A stretch of 64,000 bases of DNA from Corynebacterium kroppenstedtii DSM 44385 (GCF_000023145.1 NC_012704.1:558001-622000), one strand, 5' to 3'. Counted from the first letter of the stretch, positions 1 to 8,946 are shown. A program made the numbers and translations. The notes: generated by a model from the letters alone, not told the origin.

Positions 1-2
1 TT

Positions 3-284
3 GCCCTCATCGTCGTAGCGTTGTGCCAGCTCGTTGTGTCACGTGCGCGGCGGTGGTTTATACCTCTCGCTGTCACGGGGGCTATGCCGCTGACCATTTA
101 CACCGCGCACGTCATTGTCGTGTTTGTTCTGGGTGGCCCGGCGGGAACAGTGGTTTCTAATCCGCTTTACTGGTCACTCGTAATTGGTTCGGTGATCTTC
201 GCAAATGGCTGGATGGCGTTCGTTGGGCGCGGCCCCTTGGAGCGATTCCCCCGTTGGCTCGGAAACAGGGCGGCGGGACAGTAG
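3..284 (+). CDS. C-terminal part of a multi-pass membrane protein (DUF418/acyltransferase-like)
   Basis: The reading frame is open to the left edge of the window, so only the last 93 codons are present and the true start lies outside. Two or three hydrophobic segments are visible. The stretch MPLTIYTAHV followed near the end by GRGPLERFPRW resembles the C-terminus of DUF418 / heparan-alpha-glucosaminide acetyltransferase-like membrane proteins, where a Thr/Tyr-x-x-His motif sits in a helix and a GPLE motif follows the last helix. The family assignment is inference from these two motifs. The gene converges on the next one with a gap of only 5 bases. Confidence 0.55.
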   Translation, partial: ALIVVALCQLVVSRARRWFIPLAVTGAMPLTIYTAHVIVVFVLGGPAGTVVSNPLYWSLVIGSVIFANGWMAFVGRGPLERFPRWLGNRAAGQ

Positions 285-289
285 CGCCG

Positions 290-1036
290 CTAATTCTTCC
301 GAGCAGAATTGCCAATGGGTGCGATCAGGTACACCACCGGCAGCCCCACGACGAGGTTCATCACGGACTCGATAATGCCGTTGTAGAACGGCGTCGTTAA
401 TAAGAGTGGAAGAACAACTGCCGCGACCAGGACCACTCCGACGATCCAACTGTAAAACAGCGACGGCAGCGTTGTTCCGATATTGAGCACCCACCACAAT
501 AACGCGGCGAAAATGGCCACGAGGGCGGCGAAGATCGCGTAATACGTCCGGTCGATGGGCGGATACGTCCAGTTCACGTACGTGGCGATGCGCTCCATGA
601 CGAGTTCAAGAATCCATGCCACCACATAAGCGGTAATGGAGGCCACGATGGCAACAGCCACCACTGAGCCGATAAATTTCGGGATATCGAACTGGTCGCT
701 GATCGAGGGACCACTCTTCTGCGGCCGGGACTGCTGAGGCGCCGGCGACTGCGCGGGCGCCTGCTGATAGCTCTGATACTGCTGGTCAGAGTAATAGCCC
801 GCGTCGTTATACCCACGATTGCTGTCGTTGTATCCCCGATTGCTGGGCGCGCTATAACCGCCGGAGTTATATTCCCGGGTGTAGCCGCCTGTCGAATACC
901 CGTCATCGCGGTAGTCCGAGTTCCCGGCCGAGTACTGGCTCTCTGAACCCGAATAACGGTCAGAATAGCTGCTGGGGAAAATCTCAGTTTCGTCGTTCGC
1001 GTTGTTGTAACGGGGGTCACTGTCGCGATTAGGCAT
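290..1036 (-). CDS. Membrane protein with Tyr/Ser/Gly-rich N-terminal tail
   Basis: Function not recognised. The first ~110 residues are hydrophilic and rich in Tyr, Ser, Gly, Asn and Gln, with imperfect repeats of the type GYNDSNRGYND, and are probably disordered and cytoplasmic. The remainder carries about four hydrophobic helices (roughly residues 120-240), the pattern of small four-helix families such as DUF6069; that name is only a guess. I place the start at the ATG at 1036 because AAGGA lies 10 bases upstream. An in-frame TTG six bases earlier would leave only 4 bases. Low-complexity tails like this are common on actinobacterial envelope proteins. Confidence 0.7.
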   Translation of the reverse strand: MPNRDSDPRYNNANDETEIFPSSYSDRYSGSESQYSAGNSDYRDDGYSTGGYTREYNSGGYSAPSNRGYNDSNRGYNDAGYYSDQQYQSYQQAPAQSPAPQQSRPQKSGPSISDQFDIPKFIGSVVAVAIVASITAYVVAWILELVMERIATYVNWTYPPIDRTYYAIFAALVAIFAALLWWVLNIGTTLPSLFYSWIVGVVLVAAVVLPLLLTTPFYNGIIESVMNLVVGLPVVYLIAPIGNSARKN

Positions 1037-1103
1037 TAGCAATCAGTCCTTGGCGCTCTATAGAAATCGTGCGTAGGTATTCTACCGGCTCCAGCGCAGA
1101 CTC

Positions 1104-1670
1104 CTAGCTCGCGTCGTGTGACGTCTCTTTTTCCACGATGGATTTGATCTTTTTCACTGTCGCGGGAATACCTTCCAGCGCGGCGTCACGTCGCTCATTG
1201 AGCTCCGCCTCCGCATCGTCGCCGTATTTGTTGATGAAGAACCGGAAGCCTTCTTGAGTAACCTCCCAGGTCTCCGTCAACGTGGACCCGCCATCGTCGG
1301 CGGGTTCAATTTCATAACCCCATTCGACGACGCCACCGTTGACGGCCCACGAGAAAACCTTGGGCCGTTCGGCAGCAGTCACGACGGACTCCGTTTCCCA
1401 CGTGCGCTTCGGTGTTTCATTATGACCGACGAACCACGCGCCGACCTCGGGTTCCGCGGGCGTTGTGCCGTCGTCACGCTCTTTCCACCACGTAGCTTTG
1501 CACACCGGGGACCATTCACCCGTCCGCGAGATGTCCGACACGACGTTGTAGACCTCGTCGGGAGTGGCGTCGATGGTGACAGATACCCGTCGGCGAAAAT
1601 CGTCGGGATTAAACATGCTCGTATCGACGTCGGAGGATGTGTTGTCGTCAGAATTATGTGGAGAAGTCAT
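1104..1670 (-). CDS. SRPBCC (polyketide cyclase/START-like) family protein
   Basis: A 188-residue protein whose section from about residue 28 reads as an SRPBCC fold. It starts with a strand like RVSVTIDATPDEVYNVVSD, followed by GEWSP, a central W-rich sheet (ATWWKER, GAWFVGHN) and a long C-terminal helix. Members bind hydrophobic ligands in a deep cavity, and some are cyclases, but the ligand cannot be told from sequence. The first 25 residues are a Ser/Asp-rich lead. There is no signal peptide, so it is likely cytoplasmic. Upstream of the ATG I see no good ribosome binding site. Confidence 0.75.
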   Translation of the reverse strand: MTSPHNSDDNTSSDVDTSMFNPDDFRRRVSVTIDATPDEVYNVVSDISRTGEWSPVCKATWWKERDDGTTPAEPEVGAWFVGHNETPKRTWETESVVTAAERPKVFSWAVNGGVVEWGYEIEPADDGGSTLTETWEVTQEGFRFFINKYGDDAEAELNERRDAALEGIPATVKKIKSIVEKETSHDAS

Positions 1671-1908
1671 ACCGGCCAGGGTAGGTGCTTTTGCGCGTGG
1701 CAGTAGCGGGGGAGGGGAGCCGACCTCCGTATGGGGGTGAGGCCGGACACGTTCCGGGTTGATAACACGAGCATCGGGGGGACAAACGGAATAGCCTGAA
1801 AGGAAGTGGTTACGCGGTTGGCTGAGACCGCGTGACTAATACACCGCGCACGGTGACAGGTGCCTGAACCCCGTGCGTGCACCACAAACACTGGAGGATG
1901 ACACGACC

Positions 1909-2229
1909 ATGACAGAGAAACCGAGCTTCACTGACGTCAATGGACGGGAAGTGTACGCCAAGATTGAGGAGGGCGAGAACGGCCCGCAGCTGATTATCGG
2001 GACCTCTCAGCCAGATGGAACGGTGAAACGTTCCCTCGTGCTGAACAAGTACGACGCCAAGCAAATGGCCGCGGTGTGCGAAGTGTACCTGCGGCAACAG
2101 TTCTCCGTCTCCTTCGCCACCGTGGACAGCATGCTCACCGCCGAAGACCGGATGAACATTTACCAAAACGAGATCGACGCGATCGAGGACCCCGAGACCA
2201 ACCCCGACGACGACCTGCACAAAAGCTAG
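1909..2229 (+). CDS. Small acidic hypothetical protein
   Basis: A 106-residue soluble protein of unknown function. I start it at the ATG at 1909 (MTEKPSF) because GGAGG ends 11 bases upstream; an open frame extends to 1873, but the extra residues have no ribosome binding site. It has a mixed strand/helix pattern with an acidic tail (DPETNPDDDLHKS) and no cysteines, signal or membrane segment. It precedes cobF by 64 bases on the same strand, so it could be cotranscribed, but nothing links it to corrin synthesis. Confidence 0.7.
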   Translation: MTEKPSFTDVNGREVYAKIEEGENGPQLIIGTSQPDGTVKRSLVLNKYDAKQMAAVCEVYLRQQFSVSFATVDSMLTAEDRMNIYQNEIDAIEDPETNPDDDLHKS

Positions 2230-2293
2230 TCCTTTCCTGGTCAGCCGAGCCGAGAGCTAGAGCCGCGGAGTGGGCATGGAGTAAACAGGGTAT

Positions 2294-3118
2294 ATGCGTT
2301 TACTCCGTGTCATTGGTATGGGAGCAGGAAGCCCGGGGCATATTAGCCACGATGCTGCCGCGGCATTGGCGTCCTCGGATGCAGTTGTTGCCTTGGATAA
2401 AGGGGATGCGAAGGCAGATCTCCTCGAACTGCGCCGCCATATATTGGCTGCTCACGCGCCAGATCTTCCGTTACTCACTGTCGATGATCCGCCGCGTGAC
2501 CGCCACCCCGCAGGAACCCCCGAGTATCACCGGGAGGTCCAGCGCTGGCACCAGGAGCGTGCGCGCCTGCTGGCCGACACGATTACGTCTTCTCTGAGTG
2601 ACGGACAAACGGCGGCATTTTTAGTGTGGGGCGATCCGTCGTTATATGACTCGACCTTGCGTATCATCGAGCGGATGCAGAACCTGGGGTTGGAGTGTCG
2701 CACCGAGGTGTACCCCGGGATTACCGCTGTTCAGGCGCTCACCGCGGCCCACCGTATCCTCATTAACCGGATCGGTGAGCCGATCACGGTCACCACAGGC
2801 CGACAACTACAGAAAGACTTGGACACCCCCGATACGACGTCCAGGATCAAGGCGGTGGCAAACACCGTGGTCATGCTCGACGGCAAAACCGCATGGACCC
2901 ACCCCGGCATCGACCGCGACCACACCTACATGTGGTGGGGCGCCTACGTCAGTACGGATAAGCAGGTACTGCGCAAAGGGTGGGTTGGTGATATCGCCGA
3001 CGAGGTTGTGCACACTAAAGCGGAATTACGTGCGGAACACGGGTGGATCATGGATACGTACCTGTTGCGGTACTTCGATCCAGACGGCGACGACCAGCCA
3101 GAAACGCTCATGACGTAG
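2294..3118 (+). CDS. cobF: Precorrin-6A synthase (deacetylating)
   Basis: CobF uses S-adenosylmethionine to methylate C-1 of precorrin-5 with loss of acetate in aerobic cobalamin synthesis. The 274-residue length fits the family. The tetrapyrrole methylase fold is visible: the N-terminal glycine loop (VIGMGAGSPGHIS), FLVWGDPSLYDST near residue 115, and VYPGITAVQALTAAHRI near residue 143. The CobF-specific end includes MWWGAYVS and the C-terminal GWIMDTYLLRY. No other cob gene lies in the window, so whether the full pathway exists here is unknown; orphan cobF genes occur in corynebacteria. It is convergent with the glutaredoxin-like gene. Confidence 0.88.
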   Translation: MRLLRVIGMGAGSPGHISHDAAAALASSDAVVALDKGDAKADLLELRRHILAAHAPDLPLLTVDDPPRDRHPAGTPEYHREVQRWHQERARLLADTITSSLSDGQTAAFLVWGDPSLYDSTLRIIERMQNLGLECRTEVYPGITAVQALTAAHRILINRIGEPITVTTGRQLQKDLDTPDTTSRIKAVANTVVMLDGKTAWTHPGIDRDHTYMWWGAYVSTDKQVLRKGWVGDIADEVVHTKAELRAEHGWIMDTYLLRYFDPDGDDQPETLMT

Positions 3119-3146
3119 AGGCTGGGTTTAGCGTCGTTAAAACGAT

Positions 3147-3434
3147 TTAGGAAGAAAGCTCTTCAACTTTGCGACGAACATCGCCGGCCGGCGGGTTCGT
3201 CGCGGTGGTGTCGTCGGAATACTTCACAGTGGGAACAACGCGGTTGCCGTCGTTGACGCTTTCTACCCACTGGCCAGCCTCTTCCGACTGGTCAATGTCG
3301 ATAAGAGAATACGGCGTTTCGGTGCGATCCAGATTCTCAATGAGCTTCTTGCAGAACGGGCACCACGTTGCGTAGTAGATCGTGGCCGCGGTCTCATTTC
3401 CGGATGGGTTATTTTTCTGAATAACTTCACTCAT
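3147..3434 (-). CDS. Glutaredoxin-like / mycoredoxin-type protein
   Basis: A 95-residue thioredoxin-fold protein with the redox motif CPFC at Cys25 and Cys28 (ATWCPFCKKL) and the later signature NGNRVVPTVKYSD containing the cis-proline. In mycothiol-using actinobacteria such proteins (Mrx1) reduce mixed disulfides between mycothiol and proteins, so mycoredoxin is the likely role. It is cytoplasmic. On its own strand a TATAGT hexamer lies 8 bases before the ATG, which would suit a leaderless transcript, and no clear ribosome binding site is seen. Confidence 0.82.
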   Translation of the reverse strand: MSEVIQKNNPSGNETAATIYYATWCPFCKKLIENLDRTETPYSLIDIDQSEEAGQWVESVNDGNRVVPTVKYSDDTTATNPPAGDVRRKVEELSS

Positions 3435-3475
3435 AACGCCCCACTATAGCGCCACAGTGGATTGATTGGCATGGT

Positions 3476-4141
3476 TTACTTGCTGAAATAGCAGAACCGA
3501 TAGCGAAGTGGCTGGGTGTCGCGGCCATCGTTGCCATCACCGATGATCGTTCCATTGCGGGACGTTTTCCACTCACTGCGCGACGACGGCACCCACTCCG
3601 ACGACAATCGGGCAGTAACGGGACGGTCGAAATAGTGCCCAACAGCCGCGTCAATTTCCGTGAGAACGGCCAGCCGGACCTCGGGGCGGGTGAGGGCCTC
3701 CCGGTAAACTTCGCCCCCGCCAATGACCCATGCGTCCACATTTTCCGGTGCGACGCGCCGGGTGAACACCGGGTGGGGAATATCCTTGAACGCTGCGTCC
3801 AACGAATGGTGAAGGATGACGCCGTCGGGGGTGTCCTCGTCACTCCAGCGTCGGGAGAGAACGATATTGGTACGCCCAGGCAGTGGCGTGAAACGCGAGG
3901 GAATACTTGACCACGTTGCGCTGCCCATGATGACGGGCACTCCCCATGTCAGCTGTTTGAAGTGTGCCATGTCTTCGGGGACGTGCCACGGCATTCGTGT
4001 GCCGTCGCCAATGACCCCGTCCCTATCGGAGGCCCAGATAACCCCGATGAGTGGCTGTTCGGGTTCCACTGTTCGACGTGGGGACGGGGAAGCGTCGCCA
4101 CTAGTGGGCGAGTGAACGCCTGTGGAAGATGAAGTAGACAT
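3476..4141 (-). CDS. folA: Dihydrofolate reductase
   Basis: Reduces dihydrofolate to tetrahydrofolate with NADPH. After a ~30-residue Ser/Pro-rich lead the DHFR core begins (LIGVIWASDRDGVIG). It shows MPWHVPEDMAHFK with the catalytic acidic residue, the nucleotide loop GRTNIVLSRR, and AWVIGGGEVYREAL. I prefer the ATG at 4141; an in-frame GTG three codons upstream (4150) is possible. The gene follows thyA by 29 bases on the same strand. This is the usual pairing, because thymidylate synthase produces the dihydrofolate that this enzyme recycles. Confidence 0.93.
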   Translation of the reverse strand: MSTSSSTGVHSPTSGDASPSPRRTVEPEQPLIGVIWASDRDGVIGDGTRMPWHVPEDMAHFKQLTWGVPVIMGSATWSSIPSRFTPLPGRTNIVLSRRWSDEDTPDGVILHHSLDAAFKDIPHPVFTRRVAPENVDAWVIGGGEVYREALTRPEVRLAVLTEIDAAVGHYFDRPVTARLSSEWVPSSRSEWKTSRNGTIIGDGNDGRDTQPLRYRFCYFSK

Positions 4142-4170
4142 TGAGCTCACCGCCTGTGGAGTGGAATTGG

Positions 4171-4998
4171 CTACACCGCTACCGGTGCTTTGATGGCTGG
4201 GTGCGGGTTATAGTTCAGGATATCGACATCGTCCCAGGTGTACGAGAATAAATCCGCAGCCTTGGTTAACGAGAGCGTCGGATAGGGGCGCGGATCCCGA
4301 GATAATTGAAGGTCAATCTGGTCGCGGTGGTTGTCATAAATGTGGCAATCGCCGCCGGTCCAAATGAACTCTCCGACGTCAAGGCCTGCCTGTTGGGCCA
4401 TCATATGGGTCAAGAGCGCATACGACGCGATGTTGAATGGAACGCCCAAGAACATGTCGGCGCTGCGTTGATATAGCTGGCAGGAGAGTTTCCCGTCGGC
4501 GACATAGAACTGGAAAAGAAGATGGCACGGCGGCAGCGCCATGGATGGAACGTCCGCAACATTCCAGGCGGATACGATAATCCGGCGGGACGTCGGGTTG
4601 TTCTTAATCATGTCCAGGGCTTGCGAAATCTGGTCGATGGTGCCGCCGTCCGGCGTCGGCCATGACCGCCACTGCACCCCATAAATCGGCCCGAGATTTC
4701 CGTCCTCATCGGCCCACTCGTCCCAGATGTGAACATTCTTTTCGAGTAATGAGTGGATATTGGATTCACCCCGGAGGAACCAAAACAGCTCCTCCGAAAG
4801 CCCACGCATGAACACCTTCTTGGTGGTGAGAAGAGGGAAGTACTCGGAGAGATCGAACCGCATCTGTTTCCCGAAGAGGCTCGTTGTTCCCGTGCCTGTG
4901 CGGTCATCCCGGTGGTTGCCGTCTTTCAGAATCTCACGGAGAAGATCCTCATATGGCGTCGGAATAGCAGTACTCTCGCTCGCGGACATGCCAGTCAT
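4171..4998 (-). CDS. thyA: Thymidylate synthase
   Basis: Methylates dUMP to dTMP using methylene-tetrahydrofolate. The length (275 residues) and all main signatures fit. These are [20 protein letters not shown] near the N-terminus, FPLLTTKKV, the nucleophile in [31 protein letters not shown], and the C-terminal [11 protein letters not shown]. The ATG at 4998 is taken as start; another ATG three codons in is equally possible and neither has a strong ribosome binding site. It is the first gene of a thyA-folA pair. This is the ThyA type rather than the flavin-dependent ThyX. Confidence 0.95.
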   Translation of the reverse strand: MTGMSASESTAIPTPYEDLLREILKDGNHRDDRTGTGTTSLFGKQMRFDLSEYFPLLTTKKVFMRGLSEELFWFLRGESNIHSLLEKNVHIWDEWADEDGNLGPIYGVQWRSWPTPDGGTIDQISQALDMIKNNPTSRRIIVSAWNVADVPSMALPPCHLLFQFYVADGKLSCQLYQRSADMFLGVPFNIASYALLTHMMAQQAGLDVGEFIWTGGDCHIYDNHRDQIDLQLSRDPRPYPTLSLTKAADLFSYTWDDVDILNYNPHPAIKAPVAV

Positions 4999-5079
4999 GG
5001 TAGCGCTTTTTTAATTTCAGTGGTCGGGTGCCCACGAACCCCTGGTCACTGGGGCTGAGACTCATTGCCGACGCGGGGC

Positions 5080-5838
5080 TTAGTAGTGGCCGTGCTCTTT
5101 CTTGAACTCGGCGGCAGCCTCCAAAATGGTGTCCTTCAACTCCGGGCGGCAAATAACAACATCGGGAAGATAGACATCCTCGTTGTTGTACCGCAGCGGC
5201 GAACCATCGAGACGAGAGCAGTGCAGGCCAGCGTCCGTGCACACACCGATCGGGGCTGCAGAGTCCCACTCGTACTGGCCACCAGCATGGACATAGGCGT
5301 CATAGTCGCCGAGCAGCACGTGCATGGCTTTCGCACCAGCAGAGCCCATGCGAACAACTTCACTGTCGAGCTTGTCGGCAATGACCTGCGCGACCTCAGG
5401 CTGACGGTTGTGCGACACAACGATCTTGTTAGCCCGCGGGCCCATCACAGCCTTGGCTGAACCAGTATGGAAGACCTGGCCAGCGTCGGGAAGTCCGACA
5501 GCAGCATGCGTCGGAATGCCATTTTCTACGAGTGCAACATGGATTGCCCAGTCCTGGCGTCCGCCGGCAAACTCCTTGGTGCCGTCGAGAGGGTCGACGA
5601 TCCACACGCGGTTTTTCTTCAGCCGCTCTAAGCTATCTGCGGCTTCCTCTGACAAAAAACCATCATCGGGGCGGTGACGGGAGAGTACGCGCTCAATCCA
5701 CGTCTGGGCTAAGTCATCACCCGCCGCGCCGAGGCCAGGTCCTTCAAGCAAACCGACGGAACGGACGCCCTTCAGGATCTCACTAGTTCCCGTCGCAAGG
5801 CGCAGGGCAAGGGTGGCATCGTCAACGTAAGCACTCAC
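5080..5838 (-). CDS. cysQ: 3'(2'),5'-bisphosphate nucleotidase / inositol monophosphatase family
   Basis: A Mg-dependent, lithium-sensitive-type phosphatase. CysQ removes the 3' phosphate from PAP left over after sulfate assimilation. Metal-site motifs are clear: FLSEEAAD, then DPLDGTKEF, and late in the protein YEWDSAAPIGV. The match to actinobacterial CysQ begins at VSAYVDDATLALRL, so I use the GTG at 5838. The open frame continues to an ATG at 5985, but those 49 residues are Arg/Pro-rich and unlike the family. The start therefore remains uncertain. The gene lies upstream of thyA on the same strand, separated by 81 bases. Confidence 0.85.
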   Translation of the reverse strand: MSAYVDDATLALRLATGTSEILKGVRSVGLLEGPGLGAAGDDLAQTWIERVLSRHRPDDGFLSEEAADSLERLKKNRVWIVDPLDGTKEFAGGRQDWAIHVALVENGIPTHAAVGLPDAGQVFHTGSAKAVMGPRANKIVVSHNRQPEVAQVIADKLDSEVVRMGSAGAKAMHVLLGDYDAYVHAGGQYEWDSAAPIGVCTDAGLHCSRLDGSPLRYNNEDVYLPDVVICRPELKDTILEAAAEFKKEHGHY

Positions 5839-6125
5839 GTAGACGACTTTAGCCGTTGTCAGTCGTTTGTCTCCACCACGGGGGCGGGATCGGTCTCGGT
5901 CTAAGCGTGCCCCGGGGCTCGCTTGATGGATCACGCTGGATTGACGACGTGGGCACGTCGTGTCGGAAGGGCATCTCGTCGTCACATGTCGTCTTGGTAA
6001 TTACCCCCGTTAATGATGAAAAAAGAACAGATTACAGGGGCCGACGGGGGTAGTAGCGACTGTGATGGGAACTCGATTCGCCTTCGCAAGGAACTATCAG
6101 ACCATAACGCTCGACTAATTAATAC

Positions 6126-7739
6126 GTGACCCTGACAACACAAAGCGATTTTCATCCCGAACAACAGAGTGAAAACCACGACGACGTGAACGACGGCCAG
6201 CGTAGCCGTCGTCGCGGACCACGCTTCCCGCATCGCGGCGGCAGCGTGCGGGCCATGATCCACCGGATCCACTTCTACGCCGGCGTTTTTGTGGGCCCCT
6301 TCATCCTCATTGCAGCCGTAACCGGCTTGCTCTACGCAGCTGCACCAAGCATTGAGTCCATCGTCGACCACGACAAAATGTACGTCCCGGCCTCGGATGT
6401 CCATAGCCATCAGCGGGTAGACGTCAAAGATCAAATACGCACCGCAGCGGAGCGGCACCCGGACCTCACCTTCAGCGGGGTGCAGATCCGCAACGACGAC
6501 CGTGCCACCACCCGCGTTCTCTTCAATGACCCCTCCCTGCCCTCGAAGAGCTACCGCCGAGTGGTCATGGTCAATCCCTATACCGGGGAAGTCGTTGGCG
6601 ACACCGTCCAGTTCGGCAGTTCCTCCTCCCTCCGATTCCGCGAATGGACTGACCGCGCGCACCGCAACCTTTTCCTCGGGGAGCCAGGGCGTATCTACGC
6701 CGAAACCGCCGCCGCATGGTTGGGCGTGCTGACTGTCTCTGGGCTCGTCATGTGGTGGCGAAAAGTCTATGACAAGAACAAGAAAAAGCGCGCCACGGGA
6801 TCAGAATCCCACTCAGCGTTGAAATCGCTAAGCGGGCGCCCGAAGAGTATGCGTCGGCACGCGATCATCGGAACATGGGCGTGCTTGGGAATGCTGTTCC
6901 TCACTGCCACGGGTTTGACCTGGTCAAAGTACGCAGGCGCACAAATCGCAGACTGGCGAGTCCAGCTCAACTGGGCCAAACCCACCCCCGACACCACCGT
7001 CTCGCAGAGCGTCGGTTCCCCCGATGCGTCCATGGACCACAGCCACCACGGGGGACACGGCGACCACAGCGGCCACGGTGGCATGAGCTCTGACTCACCC
7101 GCGCTGACACCCCACGATTCGGTTCTCGAAGCACAAAACCACGTCGACACGGTTATGTCGTCAGCCAAACAAGCCGGGATTAAAGCCAGCTTTGAGGCGA
7201 CGGCCCCTGCCGCGCCGGGCGAAGCCTGGACCGTCACTGACCTGCGAGTCCCATGGTACTTCAGCCACGATTCCGTCTCTGTCGACGGGGAAACAGGGCG
7301 TGTTGTCGACACCGTGTGGTTTAAAGACTGGCCTTTCGCGGCGAAACTGGCCGAGTGGGGAATCCAGCTCCACATGGGCATCCTCTTTGGCATTGTGAGC
7401 CAGGTCGCGCTGGGAGCCCTAGCCATCATGATCTGCATCATCGTCGTCCGCGGCTACATGATGTGGTGGCAGCGACGCCCAACGCGGAACCGGAACGGTT
7501 TCCGGTCGAACTTCGGACGGGCACCCCGCCGAGGTGCATGGAGGAGGTCATCGATCATCGGGTTCGCGGTAGCGGCGATTCTGCTCATCGGGTACGGCCT
7601 GTTAGCTCCGCTCTTCGCCATCAGTGCTCTCGCTTTCCTTGCCCTGGATATCGTGATCGGCTTCGTGATGCGGTGGAAAGGCCGACGAGATCACGACAGC
7701 TCGTCGAAAGATACCTCTTTCGCTGAGGCCAACGCCTAG
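6126..7739 (+). CDS. PepSY-associated membrane protein with His-rich loop
   Basis: A 537-residue inner-membrane protein of the PepSY/TM-helix type. The first helix (HRIHFYAGVFVGPFILIAAVTGLLYA) with its leading His-x-x-x-His-like pattern is typical; further helices follow near residues 197-215, 240-270, 410-445 and 475-520. Two extracytoplasmic domains lie between them. Around residue 303 is a metal-binding-looking loop containing HSHHGGHGDHSGHGG. Homologues often sit in iron- or copper-linked loci and some act as ferric-siderophore reductases, which would suit the adjoining iron genes; this is inference. The GTG start has no ribosome binding site, so leaderless translation is possible. Its stop codon lies inside the DtxR box of the next gene. 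Confidence 0.83.
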   Translation: MTLTTQSDFHPEQQSENHDDVNDGQRSRRRGPRFPHRGGSVRAMIHRIHFYAGVFVGPFILIAAVTGLLYAAAPSIESIVDHDKMYVPASDVHSHQRVDVKDQIRTAAERHPDLTFSGVQIRNDDRATTRVLFNDPSLPSKSYRRVVMVNPYTGEVVGDTVQFGSSSSLRFREWTDRAHRNLFLGEPGRIYAETAAAWLGVLTVSGLVMWWRKVYDKNKKKRATGSESHSALKSLSGRPKSMRRHAIIGTWACLGMLFLTATGLTWSKYAGAQIADWRVQLNWAKPTPDTTVSQSVGSPDASMDHSHHGGHGDHSGHGGMSSDSPALTPHDSVLEAQNHVDTVMSSAKQAGIKASFEATAPAAPGEAWTVTDLRVPWYFSHDSVSVDGETGRVVDTVWFKDWPFAAKLAEWGIQLHMGILFGIVSQVALGALAIMICIIVVRGYMMWWQRRPTRNRNGFRSNFGRAPRRGAWRRSSIIGFAVAAILLIGYGLLAPLFAISALAFLALDIVIGFVMRWKGRRDHDSSSKDTSFAEANA

Positions 7740-7749
7740 GCTAACCTAA
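7731..7749 (+). promoter_or_regulatory. DtxR iron box (strong candidate)
   Basis: The 19-mer AACGCCTAGGCTAACCTAA matches the DtxR consensus TTAGGTTAGGCTAACCTAA at 14 of 19 positions, with the right half perfect. It overlaps the TAG stop of the PepSY gene (7737-7739) and ends 4 bases before the ATG of the binding-protein gene. Iron-loaded DtxR bound here should repress that gene, giving expression under iron starvation. Confidence 0.8.
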
Positions 7750-7753
7750 ATTC

Positions 7754-8887
7754 ATGGTTGAGAATCCTCGAGAGGTATCCAGTAGCTCCCCCGACGACCG
7801 CCACGGCGACAAAATGCCGCAGGACCAGCGGGAATCGTCGGCTAACGCAGGTCAGCAGCACGCCTCACGAGAGGAGCCCTTCTCACACCATTATTCGTTA
7901 CGACGGGCCCATCACTCGTCATCGCTAACGCCCCGAGCCCACGAGCGGAGGCTCTCGCGGCGTTCATTCCTCGTCGCCGGAATGGGAGCCGGCGTGGCCT
8001 TAGGGTTGGCGGCATGTTCATCGTCCAGCGGCGACGGTGAAAACGCCGAGGCAGAGTCGTCCAAGAAATCGTCGGATAAAAGTGCCGGCACGCACGATAC
8101 GTCGAAAATTATTGCCCTGAACACTGTGCAGATCGACGGGCTGCTGGCGTTAGGCATAACCCCGGTGGGGATGGGAGTAGCCAACGCTCAGGCGTCGTCG
8201 TCCGATAGTATCCCGCAATACATCAAGGACAAGTTCGGCGACAAGTACGACCTTGACTCCATCACCATCGTTGGGCAGCGGACGCAGCCTGACATGGAGA
8301 AAATAGCCGCGCTTCACCCCACCCTCATTTTGGCGAATGACAGGACGAGCAAGGATGTCCTTGACCAGCTGAAATCGATTGCTCCCGTGGTGACGGGCAA
8401 GGGTGGGGCCGAGAACTGGAAGGACGATTTCCGGACCATTGCGGATGCCGTGGGGAAGCGCGATGATGCGCAGCGGCTGATTGACGACCACGAGGATGCC
8501 GTTGCTGAATGGAAGAAGGACCGCGGAACGTCGCCCACCGTGTCGCTGATTAGGAACAAAGGGACCGACTATCTGATGCTGGGGCCTCTATCGTTGGCCG
8601 GGCAGGTTTTGAAAGATGGGGGATGTAACCGGCCGACATCTCAGCGTTTCGAGGATAAGGTGTCGCACCCGATTTCGTCGGAAAACCTTGACCAGCTTGA
8701 CGCGGATTATCTGTTCTACGGTTTTAATGCCAAAGGGGAAAAGCTCACGAAAGATGCTTTGTGGGGGAACTTGGACGTTGTGAAGAATGGCCACGCTGTC
8801 GGGGTGGACCCGGATCCGTGGTTCCTCAATGCATCGGTGGTGGCGGCCAATTACATTTTGGATGAGCTCAAGAAGACCGTGAAATAA
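7754..8887 (+). CDS. Iron-siderophore ABC transporter substrate-binding lipoprotein (Tat type)
   Basis: A 377-residue FhuD/FepB-class periplasmic-binding protein. About 72 residues in, the export signal appears: a twin-arginine motif (SRRSFLVAG), a hydrophobic core and the lipobox LAAC, so the mature protein is a Tat-exported, lipid-anchored receptor. The core shows the family pattern (IIALNTVQIDGLLALGITPVG, then IAALHPTLILAND). The n-region before the twin Arg is unusually long; a later start, for example the ATG at 7814, would shorten it. The DtxR box ends 4 bases before the ATG. It converges on the FecCDE-type operon and is the natural receptor for it. Confidence 0.87.
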   Translation: MVENPREVSSSSPDDRHGDKMPQDQRESSANAGQQHASREEPFSHHYSLRRAHHSSSLTPRAHERRLSRRSFLVAGMGAGVALGLAACSSSSGDGENAEAESSKKSSDKSAGTHDTSKIIALNTVQIDGLLALGITPVGMGVANAQASSSDSIPQYIKDKFGDKYDLDSITIVGQRTQPDMEKIAALHPTLILANDRTSKDVLDQLKSIAPVVTGKGGAENWKDDFRTIADAVGKRDDAQRLIDDHEDAVAEWKKDRGTSPTVSLIRNKGTDYLMLGPLSLAGQVLKDGGCNRPTSQRFEDKVSHPISSENLDQLDADYLFYGFNAKGEKLTKDALWGNLDVVKNGHAVGVDPDPWFLNASVVAANYILDELKKTVK

Positions 8888-8914
8888 AGTTCGGGACATA
8901 AAAACCGCCACTTA

Positions 8915-8946
8915 AAACCGCCGTGGAGTAAAAACTACGGCGGTTT
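8915..8946. terminator. Bidirectional hairpin terminator
   Basis: Perfect 10-bp stem (AAACCGCCGT / ACGGCGGTTT) with a 12-base loop, A-rich on the left and T-rich on the right. It lies between the convergent binding-protein and ATPase genes and can stop transcription both ways. Confidence 0.85.

Noticed and set aside
574..1020. 148-codon open frame opposite/within the membrane protein gene
   Set aside because: A shadow frame of the Tyr/Ser-rich gene with a Thr/Arg-rich, non-protein-like composition.
5839..5985. 49-residue N-terminal extension of CysQ
   Set aside because: Arg/Pro-rich residues unlike the family and no ribosome binding site at the ATG; conservation begins at the GTG at 5838.
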